A DNA stretch of 64,000 nucleotides from assembly GCF_949628265.1 (NCBI RefSeq), contig NC_088789.1:35333883-35397882 (forward strand), given 5' to 3'. This DNA is from Cloeon dipterum (taxonomy: Eukaryota; Arthropoda; Insecta; Ephemeroptera; Baetidae). The notes beneath the pieces were generated by a model, which saw only the letters and a program-made list of their open reading frames with translations, was not told the DNA's origin and ran no database searches. The translations under genes and the position numbers were made by a program. Below, piece after piece: positions 48,218 through 59,459 of this stretch. Numbering within the stretch: the stretch's first letter is position 1; every line of letters begins with the position of its first letter.

Positions 48218-51200
48218 TCAGAAGGGAAGAGGACCGCAGAAAATGTTTCCCGTTTTCACGCCAGCTTCAATCTTGAGGCCTTCTCCGTTCATGAAAATGG
48301 TGTTTGGTGCTTTTATGGTCCGGTAGTACTTGTTGATGTTCGTGATCATTCCGGTAGGCATTGGTTGCCAGTTTTGACACCAGGTGTCGGTGCCGTCGCC
48401 GTTGTCGAACGTTGGTCCCAAACTCATCCACGCTGCGATCTGCGACGCTGCTCAAACAAAGAAATTCAAAACATTTCGGGAATTTGTCATTTGCATTCGC
48501 CGCTAGAAAAGTTTTCGTATTTTAATTGCTTCTTACGGTTTGTGATTTCTTTGAGCAGCGCGTTGAAGTCGTCCAAAGTGTTGAATATGGCCAGGTGTGA
48601 TCCGATTTTGCAGCATTCAATGTGCATTAAACTCAAGGCCTATAAGAAAAAAAAAATGAACAAATCATTAGACTCAACAAGACTTTTTCAACATTTGCAT
48701 ACCATTTTGGCCACATATTTCAGGTAGTATTTGTTCCCTGTTGACGTATTGACTGTTTTGCCGCCAGACCCTGATTAATATTTTTTTTAGAATATAATAT
48801 TTTATAAAAACAAAGAGATATTTACAACTCCCCGTTGTTTTCAACTGGTTCACAGCAGCAGGCTGGAAAATAACGTTTTAAATTATTTTTTAAGATTATA
48901 CGAAAGCAAAAATCACGTCTGAAATGCAAGGACCGTAATCAGGACACGTGCGGTACTTGGTGTTGATGTTTCCCGTCGGCGATGGGATGATCTGTTGGTT
49001 TTGTTAATCAAACAACATGTGAACTAATTTATTTAAATAAACCCACGGTTGATCCTCCTTTGTTGGCGTCCAGGAGGGCCGTTGTCAGGGTTGGATCCGT
49101 CCTTTTGCCGCAGTAATACGATTCGGAGAACATTTTGCACTCGTCGTCGTGGCCTTAAACAGAGGAAAGACTTAAAATACTGTCTTTGACGAGGTTTCTG
49201 TGCCCACCAATCGATTCCCGAGGGTTGAATTAGTTATACTTGATATTTTTTGCGACTAAAAAGTCCAAAACAACGGGCGAACGTTTTTTCCCGCCAAAAC
49301 AATATGAATGAGAGAACTGCGCATGCGTCAGAGCTGATTTGAGCACTTTTGCCGAGAGACCGCCTGTTCGAATGACTTCTTTTTCAGATGCAGCCAGGTC
49401 TCACGCATGCGCACATCTCGCATTCACATTGTTTTGGCGGGAAAAAACGTTCGCACGTCGCGAAGCACTTTTTGGTCGCTAAAAACATTAATTTACCTAA
49501 TACGATCCTCAGGAATCGATTGGTGAGCTCAGAGACTTTGTCAAAGTCGGTCTTTAAATTGTTTAATAAATTTTAATTACGAATTGAAGTGCATTTGTCG
49601 AGTCCGTCGAAGGAGGACTGCATCAGGGCTGGGTCGTCGACAGTCAGGTCCTCAAGGTTGCGAATTATAAGCTCGGTCATCAGCTGTCCGTACTTAATCT
49701 ATGCGCATTTGTTTTAAATTTCCAAAATGCCGATAAAATGCAATTTTTACGACTTCGCCCCGAACGCCGCAGCATCGGATGTAGCACTGAAATATTTTTA
49801 GATTTAAATTTTTATTTTAATAAAACGGGCGCACCATCAAATTCCTTTTGCTCGGCGCTTGGAGGGCGGACGCGTTCAAAATTTGATCATCGATTTCCTG
49901 GTCGCTGACGTCCCAAAGTTCCTTGCAAGTTTCCTTGATCCGCATCGATTTGTTTTCATTTCCCAAGACCTAAATCCACTGAAATTTAGAATATTTAAAT
50001 GCAAGAATAATAAAATACCTCGCAGAGAAATTGTTTTTCAACAGAACAGAGTTCGGCTCCAAGAATGGAGCTGTTTGACAGGTTGATGAAAATGCAGTTG
50101 CCGGCCACTTGCGATGGCGGCCGTCCTCCCTTCCAGTTTTCGCCTGGAAAATCATCCTGACGCCATTTTTCGCCTTCCGAGCACCAAAAATGAGGCCCGG
50201 CGCAGTCCAGATTCGAGCCAGAAGTCCAGAAGTCACGGTTTGTTTGATGCGGGTACACTTTTAAATTGTTAAATAATTAAAATTATTAATAGGCGTGATT
50301 TGCACCTGCTGCAGGGTATCGATTGACCATTTTCGAGAGGCAGCGCAGTTCATCGTAGTCCGAAACCGAAGCCAATTTCATCCCGACTGAGCAGCAGTAG
50401 TTCCAAGCGTCAAGCCAATTCAACTTTTAATTTAATTAATAAAAATATGAACATGAAACTAATAATTTATACTGATTGTTTCGAGAATAAATATTCTTTT
50501 CCGCATGCAGAGTTCCAGGAGCCATGTACAAAAAGATCTGAAAATTAAAATATTTCTTTCATTTAGAGTTAAATTTGTTTTTATCTATTTTATACCCTTA
50601 ATTATTGAATTGCTAAATAGGGTTGACTAAAATTGATTTATTAAAATTTTGCTCTGAATAAAATTGTTACGTTTCTCTTGCAATTGGTCGGGCACTTCGG
50701 CTTGCACTGATTGTTAACTACAACGTCGCCCTATTAATTATTTTTATATTAAATTCATTCCAAACGTAATTAATTTTCAACCTGGCAGGCGATGACGTAT
50801 TTGTGGCTGCAGTTTCTGTCCGTGAGGAGCGATCCCGATTTGTTATTTCTGTCGATTTGCAGGTGGAGGCAGAGCTCCTGGGGGTTGGCGTGGTCCGGCT
50901 GGCCGCTCGCCCAGGCCAGCGCGTCGGCGAGGGGACGCGGCCCGGGAATGCACCACGCCCACCTGCCCCAGCCGCCCATGGCGCGGCCCGCCGTCCAGTA
51001 GTTCCAGTTGGCTTTGCTCAGCCCCGAAAAGCACTCAAACTCGGACGCCGAGCCGAACCACAAAGGAAAAAGACCCAAATTGCAGCAAAACTGCGCGCTT
51101 TGCTCCCACGTGCCCTGGAAATTCTTAATTAAATAATTTGACTTTGATTTTTTAATTAATTTACGAGGAATTTGGAAAAAAGGTAGTTCTTCCCACAGGC

Positions 51201-53013
51201 TTCGATCCACTTTCCGTACTTTTCGCGGTCTTTCAAAATTCCATTCGCGTCCATTAATGAAGACTGAAAATTATAAACTCCGTAATTTCTATTTTTGTCA
51301 TAAAGTTTTTTAAATTAGTACATTTTTGGCGCACTTCAAAGCCAAGCAAGAGTCTTTGTACAAGACCTCACTTGCCTGAAAAACCAATTTTTAAAATTTA
51401 AATCAATTGGAAAATAAGAAAATTACAACTTCGCATAAGAACGGAAGCTTCGAGACGGAGGAAATCGGCGTCAGGGACAAATTTGCTGAAAAAGCCAACC
51501 CTTTTTGCGCCTCTCTTCCGCTAATTTTCTGCTGAATCGTCGCATCGAGGTCGGTATTTTTCCCGCACCACGCAAATTGGAGAAAAGTGTCAGCCCTGCA
51601 TGAGTCGTTTCCTTCATTCGAGCCAAATGTCCAAATCGAATCGATTTTGAAACCTGTCACATATAGTTACACAAGAAAATTCTTCTCATCTCGCTCAACC
51701 TACTTGAAATGACCGACTGGATGAGATTGAGTTTCGAAATGTCCTGCAAGGAAACAAGATTCGAGTTGAAGGAAAGGCAATTTTGCGCTGCCTCTGTTTG
51801 CGTCATTACGGTCGAGACGAAGACAAAAGTGCTGTCCCCAACTGTCACAGTAACTCCTGAAATTAATTCCGTCATAAATAGTTCAAATAAATTCTTTTTA
51901 TTTCCTCAAACCAATCGATTTGTTCACAGCAATCTGTAATAATTATAAAAACTCAGAGGAAAGAAGTGGGCAAAATCTTTGTTCTACCTGCGGAAGTTTG
52001 AATTTTCCGCATCTTGAAGATTGGCAGGACTGCAAGAAGTGATTTTCAACCTGACTCGTGGTGGGCGGAGCGAGCGTCGAAGTACTTGATGCCGTAGAAA
52101 CCGTTCCACTCGAGGGAGACGTCGTTCCAGTCGAGGATGGAGTTGTTTTGATTGAAGAAACAGTCTTTTCACTTGAAAGTGATGAGATAAATGTTCCTGC
52201 TCCCGTCGTCTGAGCTGCCTCAAACGCCTTAGATTCAACGAATCCGAATTTTGTCGTTGACTGCTCAACTTCAAGTGTACGATAAATCGATCGAGGGTTA
52301 ATAAAAATATTCAATGAACCAACCGAAATTAGGCTGAGTTTTTGTTGATTCCCCATCTGTGGAGTAAATTAAAAAAAAACATCTTTGCAATATGAAGAAG
52401 AATAAAATCAACCTGTCGCTGGGACGTCAGGCGTGGAAGATTCTTCACAAGAGAGGCAAATTAATTCGAAACTTTTATTTTGTACTGAAGTATGAATCGT
52501 GCCTGTTTGCGTGGGAACCTCAGTGCCTGCAGCAGGGAATGTCGTGTTTGTCGTTTCTGCGGCTTCCTGTGGTGACTCAGGGCTCGTGGTTTCCTGTTTC
52601 GACAAGGATTCCCCGCTGAAACTGTTCGCATTTCGCATTTTAACGCAAACAATTTAAGTTTACGACATTTTAAAATCATAACTCACGCCTTGTTTATTGC
52701 AGTGATGTTTATGAAATGGCCTGTAGTGGGTTTGACTTTGCGATGTTTTGGGATGCATTTTGAAATTCCACAGCATTTCACAATGTACCGACGGCCTCCT
52801 GATTATTTTTTATCTTTACCCACCTTGTTTAAAAGTTAATCTTATACCTTTAATCGGTTTATTTTTCCTCCTCTGAGCGTTTGCGACATTTTCATACACC
52901 ACCTGAAGCAATAAAATTCATGACAGTTCGAAGAAAAGAGGAAAAATCAAAGAATATTTTACAATGAGGATGATGAAAATGACGAGAAATCGTGCGAGCG
53001 GCCTGAATTCCAT
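48218..53013 (-). CDS. Lectin-OBP chimera: mucin stalk, three lectin domains, odorant-binding domain, CTLD
   Basis: Twenty-five exons give one open frame of 1003 aa with every junction in phase: 52963-53013, 52848-52902, 52687-52798, 52413-52621, 51988-52268, 51912-51933, 51704-51856, 51430-51653, 51322-51375, 51165-51263, 50782-51114, 50671-50730, 50596-50626, 50473-50537, 50306-50423, 50019-50257, 49835-49969, 49754-49786, 49581-49698, 49047-49153, 48917-48991, 48826-48862, 48703-48770, 48537-48639, 48218-48447. Start MEFRPLARFLVIFIILI (signal); IVKCCGISKCIP matches the array's Cys-Cys segment; residues 73-236 are Ser/Thr-rich. Lectin-type domains: about 244-369 (no sugar motif), 400-531 (QPD), 565-702, and 871-1000. 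Residues 715-815 are a PBP/GOBP domain. Linkers (CKPKCPTNC; RTCPDYGPC) match those of CTL-1. The acceptor at 52268 is the least certain junction. Confidence 0.82.
49047..49969 (-). other. Odorant-binding (PBP/GOBP) domain coding segment within the lectin gene
   Basis: Four exons (49835-49969, 49754-49786, 49581-49698, 49047-49153) encode a helical, cysteine-spaced unit: ETC at residue 717, CYIRC at 748 and 752, DKC at 794, DEC at 803, YYC at 812. Spacing is C1-x30-C2-x3-C3-x41-C4-x8-C5-x8-C6, the classical insect OBP pattern. An extra cysteine follows C3. It lies exactly between the CTLD3-equivalent (ends FLCE) and the linker that in the array precedes CTLD4, and all its boundary introns are phase 0. 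OBPs bind small hydrophobic ligands in extracellular fluid; that this one does is inference. Confidence 0.82.
49177..49553. mobile_element. Fold-back MITE, copy 2
   Basis: About 377 bp, same family as 43386-43748: left arm starts ATACTGTCTTTGACGAGGTT, both arms contain CCACCAATCGATT(C/T)C and CCCGCCAAAACAAT. TTAA occurs next to both ends (49172 and 49553 areas), which would fit a TTAA target site, but copy 1 does not show it on the left. It lies in the intron between the exons for OBP C4 and C5. Confidence 0.75.
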
Positions 53014-53231
53014 TCGCAACTGCGCGGCTACCTGTCGACAGCAGCAACTGTTTTCAAACAGGACGAACATGTTTTCATTTAGCAAGTAGTATTGGAAAAC
53101 CTTTTTGAATGATACAACATTCCGCCATCTATTGTGCGAGTATGAAATATTTTTCTAACACATTTAATTTATTCAAGAAAACAGTAGTTTGGAATTACAC
53201 GAATATATTTATTAATTCCAGAATTTCTCTA

Positions 53232-54606
53232 CTAACATTCAGCAAATCCTTGCAACTGAATTTCCGCGACGATTTCCCTTCCGCACGCTTTGCAAGAAGG
53301 TTGGGTGCAGGTGCTGCAGAGGGTCAGGTGTCCGCAGGGCAGGTTCACCTTGGAGACCGACGCATTCCTGCAATTTAGACACCGGAGAAGATCGCCGCTT
53401 TTTCCTGCTCCCGCGTTTTCCACAGGTGCAGAGCACATGGGCAGGAACTGGCAGGTCGGTCTCCAGCGGGCGTGCTGGTCGAAAGGGTCGTCGCCCAGGT
53501 GCCAGTCCTTGAGGCCCAGGTTGCAGTGGAAGCAGATGGCGCGGTCGCCTCTTCCGGTGTAGAAAAATCCGGCGCGGGCCATTTCCTCCGTTTTCTGCCC
53601 GAGACTCGGCGGCCAAAACTCCCGGAACGAGTCCATACGGCTCTTCAGGGTTGCGAAACCAGGGTTCACGGGTGCGCACCAACTCCTGATGCTCAGGTCC
53701 AGGAAAAGCAGGTTGCTGGTCTTCAGGAAGTGAAGGTTTGGTCCGTATTTTTCAATTCCGTTCGCCTCGGTGAATGGATTCTCACGGATTTGCCCCTGAT
53801 GAACGAGTTCCTCTCCGATTTGGACATTAGCGACGCTTCGGCTGTCGCGCAGAAATGGGCAATTGGGGTTCCAACGGAGGTGTTCCCCGTGCGGCGTGTC
53901 TCCTTCCTCCCAGCCCCTGACTTCCAGCATGCAAAAGACGCACCTCACTTTGTCCTCCTCGCCCGTGAAGTAAAATCCGCTCCTCGCCAGGTCAAACGGC
54001 TTGACAAACTGCCAGTCGCTCTTTTTCACCAGCGAGTACAGACGAAACGCCTCGAACTCGTAGTTTGGCGTCCTGAAAACGCTTCCCAAGGGCACGTTCT
54101 TCGAATCGCCGCTGCTGATTGTGCAGTTGAATTTTTCTTGGTGTTTTAGAATCTCCAATCGGGCCATTTCTGCGCCGCGCGACAAATATTTAGGGAAGTC
54201 TTGCCTACTTATGGTGAATTCGCAAAAATTGCAATGCAGATTTTGTGTCTTGAAGTACATGCCCACTTCTGCCAGGATGTGGAGCAACTCGCAAGAATAC
54301 TCTCGACGAAAAGAGGGCGGAAAGGTGAGGAACCGGTGCAGGGAAAGGTCTAGATTCCAGTTGGCAACCCTTGGCCCGTCAGAACTAATTTCATTCTCAA
54401 CTTGCTGCCTGAAAACAGATTTATTTTTATTTTAATGTGTAATTTCTTAAAGAAAAAAATTGTATTTCGGCTTTGAACGTGATATTTAACAGTTTTAAAG
54501 AGAGTAGAATAAATTATTTAACTTACACTTGCTGGGAAGAAGGTCCAGTCCCATTCCGCACGGGATTTGGTGCTCTTCGGAACCCCCGTCGCAGGTATTC
54601 AGACAT
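53232..54606 (-). CDS. Inhibitor of apoptosis protein (BIR-BIR-BIR-RING)
   Basis: Two exons, 54527-54606 and 53232-54408, give 418 aa (GTGTAAG donor region, phase 2). Domain order: a degenerate BIR1 at about residues 45-122 that keeps a C-x2-C pair, a His and a Cys but with altered spacing; BIR2 145-213 with zinc ligands C183, C186, H203, C210; BIR3 282-349 with C319, C322, H339, C346; a C-terminal RING 369-403 with C-x2-C-x11-C-x-H-x3-C-x2-C-x4-C-x2-C. IAPs of this type bind caspases or IAP-antagonists through BIRs and act as E3 ligases through the RING, and in insects also signal in immunity. Presence of an intron and of animal-style flanks indicates a host gene. Its 5' end is duplicated at 63010-63290. 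Confidence 0.92.
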
Positions 54607-55299
54607 TTCCACTTGTGTCGGCGAGATATAAATGACTCCCAGTTGCGATATTTTTAGTCAGTAGACTTAAAAGTCTGTATGCTTACACGCTTACTTCGTG
54701 TTAGACTTTTTCTCCCTGCTATTGATAAGCGAGACGCAAGCGTGGCAAGCATTGGTGATTCCCCCCTCAAAGTTTTCTTTTGAAATGTAACAAGCCTCTC
54801 ATTACCTAAAGAATTTTAAATTAGTCAGACACACGTGATAAAAAAGTCTCACACTTATATATCTCCTTCACCCACTTGCGAGCTTTTTACACTTAAACTC
54901 GAACACGGAAATAAATTATCAGGTTTGTTAAGGCGAGGACGTGTAATAATAAAAATAGGCACAGTCTGAACTGCGCTATGAAATTTGCAATTTTTACATT
55001 TTTATCGGAAGAAAAAAACGAAGATTTTTTATTTCACGATTTTGCTTGAGGTTGCGCTCCGCTTGCTGCCGGCGCTGTGATTTTTGTTGAGAGAAAGGCA
55101 TCGGGTGCGCCTGCTTTATCTACCCAAGCCGGCTAATCGGAGCCGAGTGTCAGAAGCCCGTTTGCATTATCGCGATTTGTTTGCAAAGAGGAAAGAGACA
55201 CACTAAACTGATAAAAGAAGCAAATTTAAATTGGACTGCATTGCAAAAAAATAGAACGTGTCTGAAGAGTAAAACTAAACACTTAAATGCTAACAAACA
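54607..55299. other. IAP upstream intergenic
   Basis: No exon recognised. A short stretch near 55045-55100 (CTTGCTGCCGGCGCTGTGATT) resembles 62925-62960, which lies next to the duplicated IAP fragment. Confidence 0.4.
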
Positions 55300-55660
55300 C
55301 ACCTATCCCTTTCCTTGCTATACAGGAAAGAAATTCCATTTTGCTTTTTAATTTGCAACATTCTGAGACTTGCTTCAAGCAACAATGGTAAAAATCTCTG
55401 ATTCTGTGAGCAGCAGCCATGTTTGAATAGGTTTTATACAAAATAATAGGCCGAAAAATATTTTAAAATTGAACAATCTTATTACACATTATTGAATTTA
55501 CATCCTTTGTTTCTTAAACCTGGCGGACTTTTCCAAATAATAATAAATCTAATTCTGAACTACGACATCGGCTACAACGGCAACGGCAAATAAGAAAACC
55601 GAAAACGTTTTTAAGTGGGATATAATAGGTATAATACAATAGTTTCGGCGCGATTTTCTC
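55300..55660 (-). pseudogene. Relic of the 3' end of the LRR-like gene
   Basis: This stretch aligns with 59690-60010, that is the last exon end and 3' flank of the LRR-like gene, with shared blocks such as ATCCCTTTCCTTGCTA, CAAAATAATAGG and GAAAAATATTTTAAAAT. The coding frame is broken and the rest of the gene is absent. Confidence 0.6.
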
Positions 55661-56395
55661 GACGTTCAGGCGTCCGAAGGACCAAAGGTTCAAAGGTCGG
55701 CTATGTGCCCTTTACCCGCTGACGCAAAAAGCGCATTAAATTTTTAACCGAACGCGTGATATTGTAATTTTCCGATTTTTTAACCTGTTTAGCTTAAGGT
55801 ATGCAACCTGCGAAGTTCCAGCGCGTCTCGAGTTGCATATGTCGTCCCTGCAACACAACAACACGGAATAACGAAAGAGGCGATGAGTCGTTGTTTCCAT
55901 ACCTACAAGTTTATTACCGCAGAAAAGTACAAAATGCAGGGATGAGCGGGGGAGAGAGAGAAAGGGGATGATGGTTCAGGTCCACCATCCGATCATCACA
56001 GCAATCATTGGTTATTTATTTTGATCAGTTTGTCTGCTCCATAAAAGTCATGAGCTGTGTTTTGCTCAGTTCAACTAAGCGGTTGGACATTATATTAAAA
56101 AAATTATTTGGAAGATGCTATACTCTCGTCGTATTTGAATCAAAAGAACATTAATTTATAGTATATCTCAAATGGTTTAGTAGTTGAACTTTTTTATGTT
56201 AAGTGTTTTTATCAATTCAAGCCAGTGTCTTCGTAAAAATAAAAAGAGGAACAAGCATTGACGAGATCCTTAATCTGGACATTGACAGTCGTTTCAGGAT
56301 TTATTGATTTTCTAAGTAAAACAAGCATTATTATTTTATCGTTCCAATTTATTTGATCTGATTCGATATACCAATAACACACAAGATGGATTGCT
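55661..56395. other. Intergenic, nothing recognised
   Basis: Between the LRR relic and the protease-homolog gene no exon or repeat stands out. Confidence 0.4.
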
Positions 56396-58333
56396 TTATT
56401 TGATGTCAACACTGGGGAGTTCATTTAGTATGTCGCTGCGGTAGTAATCGATGTTTTTAAAAAGAAAAACACCGATCATGCCACCATTGGTGCCACATCT
56501 GAGGTTAAAGTTAGCGCCTTGCACTTGGCCATTGATCGCTAACATCGAATTCCACATGTAAGTCGGGCTCACCGCACTGTCGGTAAGCATCTACACAAAA
56601 TACAAGTCAGCTGATTAATCTAATCTGCACGTAATAAATGTTCACCCACATTGCAAAATCCCACGGTGGTATCCCGCGCCATGCAAATTATTTTAGTAGC
56701 ATCGTCTATTCCTTCGTTTGAAGCGCAAGTTACGTTGTCGAATGCCATTGCTGCAACTTTCTTCAGTACGTGCTAAATTTCAAGAAAACCCAAAAACTAA
56801 AAATCCACGATCAAATAGATACACATCACTTACCGAGGTGCCGTTGAAAAATATCAATGATGCGCTAACCTTTGATGAGAGATTGTTGAAAAGCGACGCC
56901 GTCATCGGATACTTTGCCCCTTTAAATATTTTGCAAAACTTGACGTACGCGAAATTGTCAGAAACAATTTTCTCAATCTTGATCGGTGTGCGAACCACGC
57001 CCAGCTGATCAATAATTTTCATTTTCGATACATCTCTGCAATTAAAAGTAATGTGAAAGTTTAGAAGATGTGTTTTTGATCGATATGTATTAGATAAGAT
57101 CTATAAAAGATATATATATATATATATCGTGTGTTTAGGTTTAACAAAGGTGGATTACGGAAACACAAACTTGGAAGAAAATGGCAACGCTGCGGGCATA
57201 AGGACTGCTTTGTAAGTGTTTCAAGGTCAAGTTAAAAATCCGCCCCATTTGAAATTTTTATCAAAACGAAAAATAATTGAATTCGCCACTCTGAGCAGTG
57301 CCGTAGCAGAGTATTTATGCAAGCAAATATTTTTTAAAAAAATCTACAAACTTATTACCCTTGAACGTATGCTTTATCCCAAGTCAGGAGATATCTGCCA
57401 CTGACAACAAGTCCTAGAGCCGTTACCGGGTACGCCTTATCCAGCAAATTAAGATTCACCTGCGTTAAAATCACAATTTCAACGGATTCCTCGAGGTGAG
57501 CGACATTTCCCATCACTTACCACGTAAGGGAATTCGCCAGGGTTGGCATCCGTTGCCACTGTCTGTCCCTGCACACCTGCAAAGGGATGAGCAAAAAGAT
57601 TTTGTGTATAATTAAAAAAAAATGATGTCTCAGTTCAGAGATCCGAATCGGTGGCTCAGAACTTTCAGAGAGAAAGGGGGGAACAACTTGAAAATAATTA
57701 CTTGTCGCTGTGCCAGGGTTTACCTGATGATATTGCGAATTACGATTGCATTAATATAATTGTTGTGCATCGATATGTATAATGACGTGACTTTTCGGGC
57801 GCCCAGCCACAAGGGAGGGCGGAGGGAGAAACTCAGGTACTAATAAAGGCCTCCCTCTCGCGAGCACACAACCTGATCGCACACAGACATTCGCTCTCCT
57901 GATTGCACGCGAGCAAGAGTGGAAGAGTGGGGGATGCGATCGTAATATCGTCAGGTAAAACCCTGACATCTCACCGGGGTTTAGTTTTTTCTCTTTTTGA
58001 ATACAAGTAATTATCCTAAAGGGTGTGTTAACGCATTTTGTGTTTGTTCAATAGGGCAACTCTTTTTTCTATGTTTTAAAAATATTCGATAGTCGTGGCC
58101 ATTGTGCTAAAAAATCTCTTAATATTACAAAATCTGCTACGCTAAGTACTATCTTTTTCTCTTATCATGTTCCAATAAATTTTCTTTTTCTTTAACTGCG
58201 GTTCAATGGACTATTATTCAATTCGGCTGAATAATGATACCAACAGTTCGACTTGAAAATAATTATAATTACGTGTCGCTGCAAGGGCGCAGAGGCAGAG
58301 GACGACGCCGAACAAAGTCGTTGACCACTTCAT
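56396..58333 (-). CDS. Trypsin-like serine protease homolog, catalytic residues lost
   Basis: Six exons (58273-58333, 57521-57576, 57359-57459, 56834-57035, 56650-56772, 56396-56590) give 245 aa. Signal peptide MKWSTTLFGVVLCLCALAAT; then RVQGQTVATDANPGEFPYVV, in the place of the trypsin activation site (R-IVGG) and first strand. The stretch where the catalytic His lies reads YLLTWDKAY, without His or the disulfide cysteines; the Asp region reads SDNFAYVKF, with Asn at the likely Asp position; the serine region reads TDSAVSPTY in place of GDSGGP, keeping Ser but losing both glycines. The end (GMIGVFLFKNIDYYRSDI) fits the trypsin C-terminal strand and helix. A secreted non-enzymatic homolog is inferred. 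The promoter has TATAAAA about 47 bp upstream of the ATG. Intron 1 is about 700 nt, the largest here. Confidence 0.75.
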
Positions 58334-58420
58334 GATGTCCACAGGAAAGAGAGTGTGACATACCGCGCGCCCCGCCAGCTTTTATACCAGTTTCAGTACA
58401 CGTGCTCGTTTTCTGTCGTG
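58334..58420 (-). promoter_or_regulatory. Promoter of the protease homolog (left arm of an inverted duplication)
   Basis: TATAAAA on the minus strand (58380-58386) lies about 47 bp upstream of the ATG; CACGTG and the ACGACAGAAAACGA block lie just beyond. The arrangement is repeated in inverted orientation at 59460-59540. Confidence 0.6.
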
Positions 58421-58770
58421 CAGCGTATCAGTTTTTGATCGAGGTCAAAAGGCACAATTTCCAGTACTTGCCGTACTCAGAAAAAGATAACTGAAAAAAT
58501 AATGATATGTATTTGATAAGAAAAGAAGGCCACAAAATTCGCTATCACCGGAAACGAACAACCGAGAGAGGCTTTTAATTTTTATTTTCCACGTAAACCA
58601 GCCCGTTGGCTCGCATTGTTAAGGCACTCTCAGGAGTGTCAAAGCAATGAGAGGTATTTGAGCAGTTCGGAGATCTAATACTGGCTACCCAATTTCAGAG
58701 ATGGCAAAAAGTGGTTAGTTTAGTGACTCGAATTGCTCAAATTGCTCAACGGGCTGGGAGGCGCACCGGC

Positions 58771-59056
58771 GCCGACTCGCTACTTGCTGCTTTGCACCTT
58801 TGCATCATGCGTGATTTGGCTTCACGGGACAAGAATGTCTAGCGTTTCAATGCAGTCCTCGGTGCGGAGGCAAGTGGCCCTTGAGTGGGCTGCGTCCCTG
58901 TGCGGCCCGGTGCGCACATGTTATCCGTTCGCGGTGTTATTGGCACTCGGGTTTCAGCATTCGTGCTAGTGCAGTGCGCGCCCTTCCCGGTCCTCCGGTC
59001 CTCGGACAGGGATAAAAAAAGAGCAAAAAAAAAAAAAATAAAATAAAAGGTAGAAT
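58771..59056 (+). repeat. SINE-like repeat, copy A
   Basis: About 250 bp shared with 62127-62376, including ATGCGTGAT, GGCAAGTGGCCCTTGAGTGG with small differences, TATCCGTTCGCGGTGTTATT and GTGCTAGTGCAGTGCGCGCC. Copy A ends in an A-rich tail (about 59018-59050). Same orientation as copy B, no shared coding frame. The tail suggests a SINE, but I cannot see clear A/B boxes or target duplications. Confidence 0.5.
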
Positions 59057-59459
59057 ATCGTATTTAATTGCTGAGTCGTTTCCTTCATATCTCCCCTTTG
59101 CTTTGTGAGTTCTTCAATTTTCTTTTTTGTTGGAGGTGATAAAGAATAATTGCTGACCTAAAAAGCGAAACGGAGGTGAATGTCCCCTGCGATAGCACCT
59201 TCCGTGGGCAGCGTACGTGTTTTCACGCAGCATTTTCACCAGAGATAAAACACGCTGCCTGGAAGTTGCTATCGACGGTGAAACTCACCGGCGTTTCCAG
59301 GTCAGCAAGTATTCTTCGTATCCAGTGTGATAGTGAATTTTATGGCCTTATTTTCTTATCAAACATATCATTATTTTTTCAGTTATCTTTTTCAGAGAAC
59401 AGCAAGCGCTGGAAATTGTGCCTTTTGACCTAGATTAAAAAACTGATATGCCACACGAC

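Noticed and set aside
53472-54149. 225-codon plus-strand frame inside the IAP locus
   Set aside because: It lies opposite the BIR/RING frame, whose zinc ligands and domain order leave no doubt about the coding strand; the antisense product shows no domain.
53232-54606. Viral origin of the IAP gene
   Set aside because: It has a standard intron, three BIR regions, host-like flanks and a duplicated genomic neighbour; no other virus-like gene lies nearby.
58733-58969. 78-codon frame within the SINE-like repeat
   Set aside because: The frame is not kept in the second copy at 62127-62376, so it is not a conserved gene.
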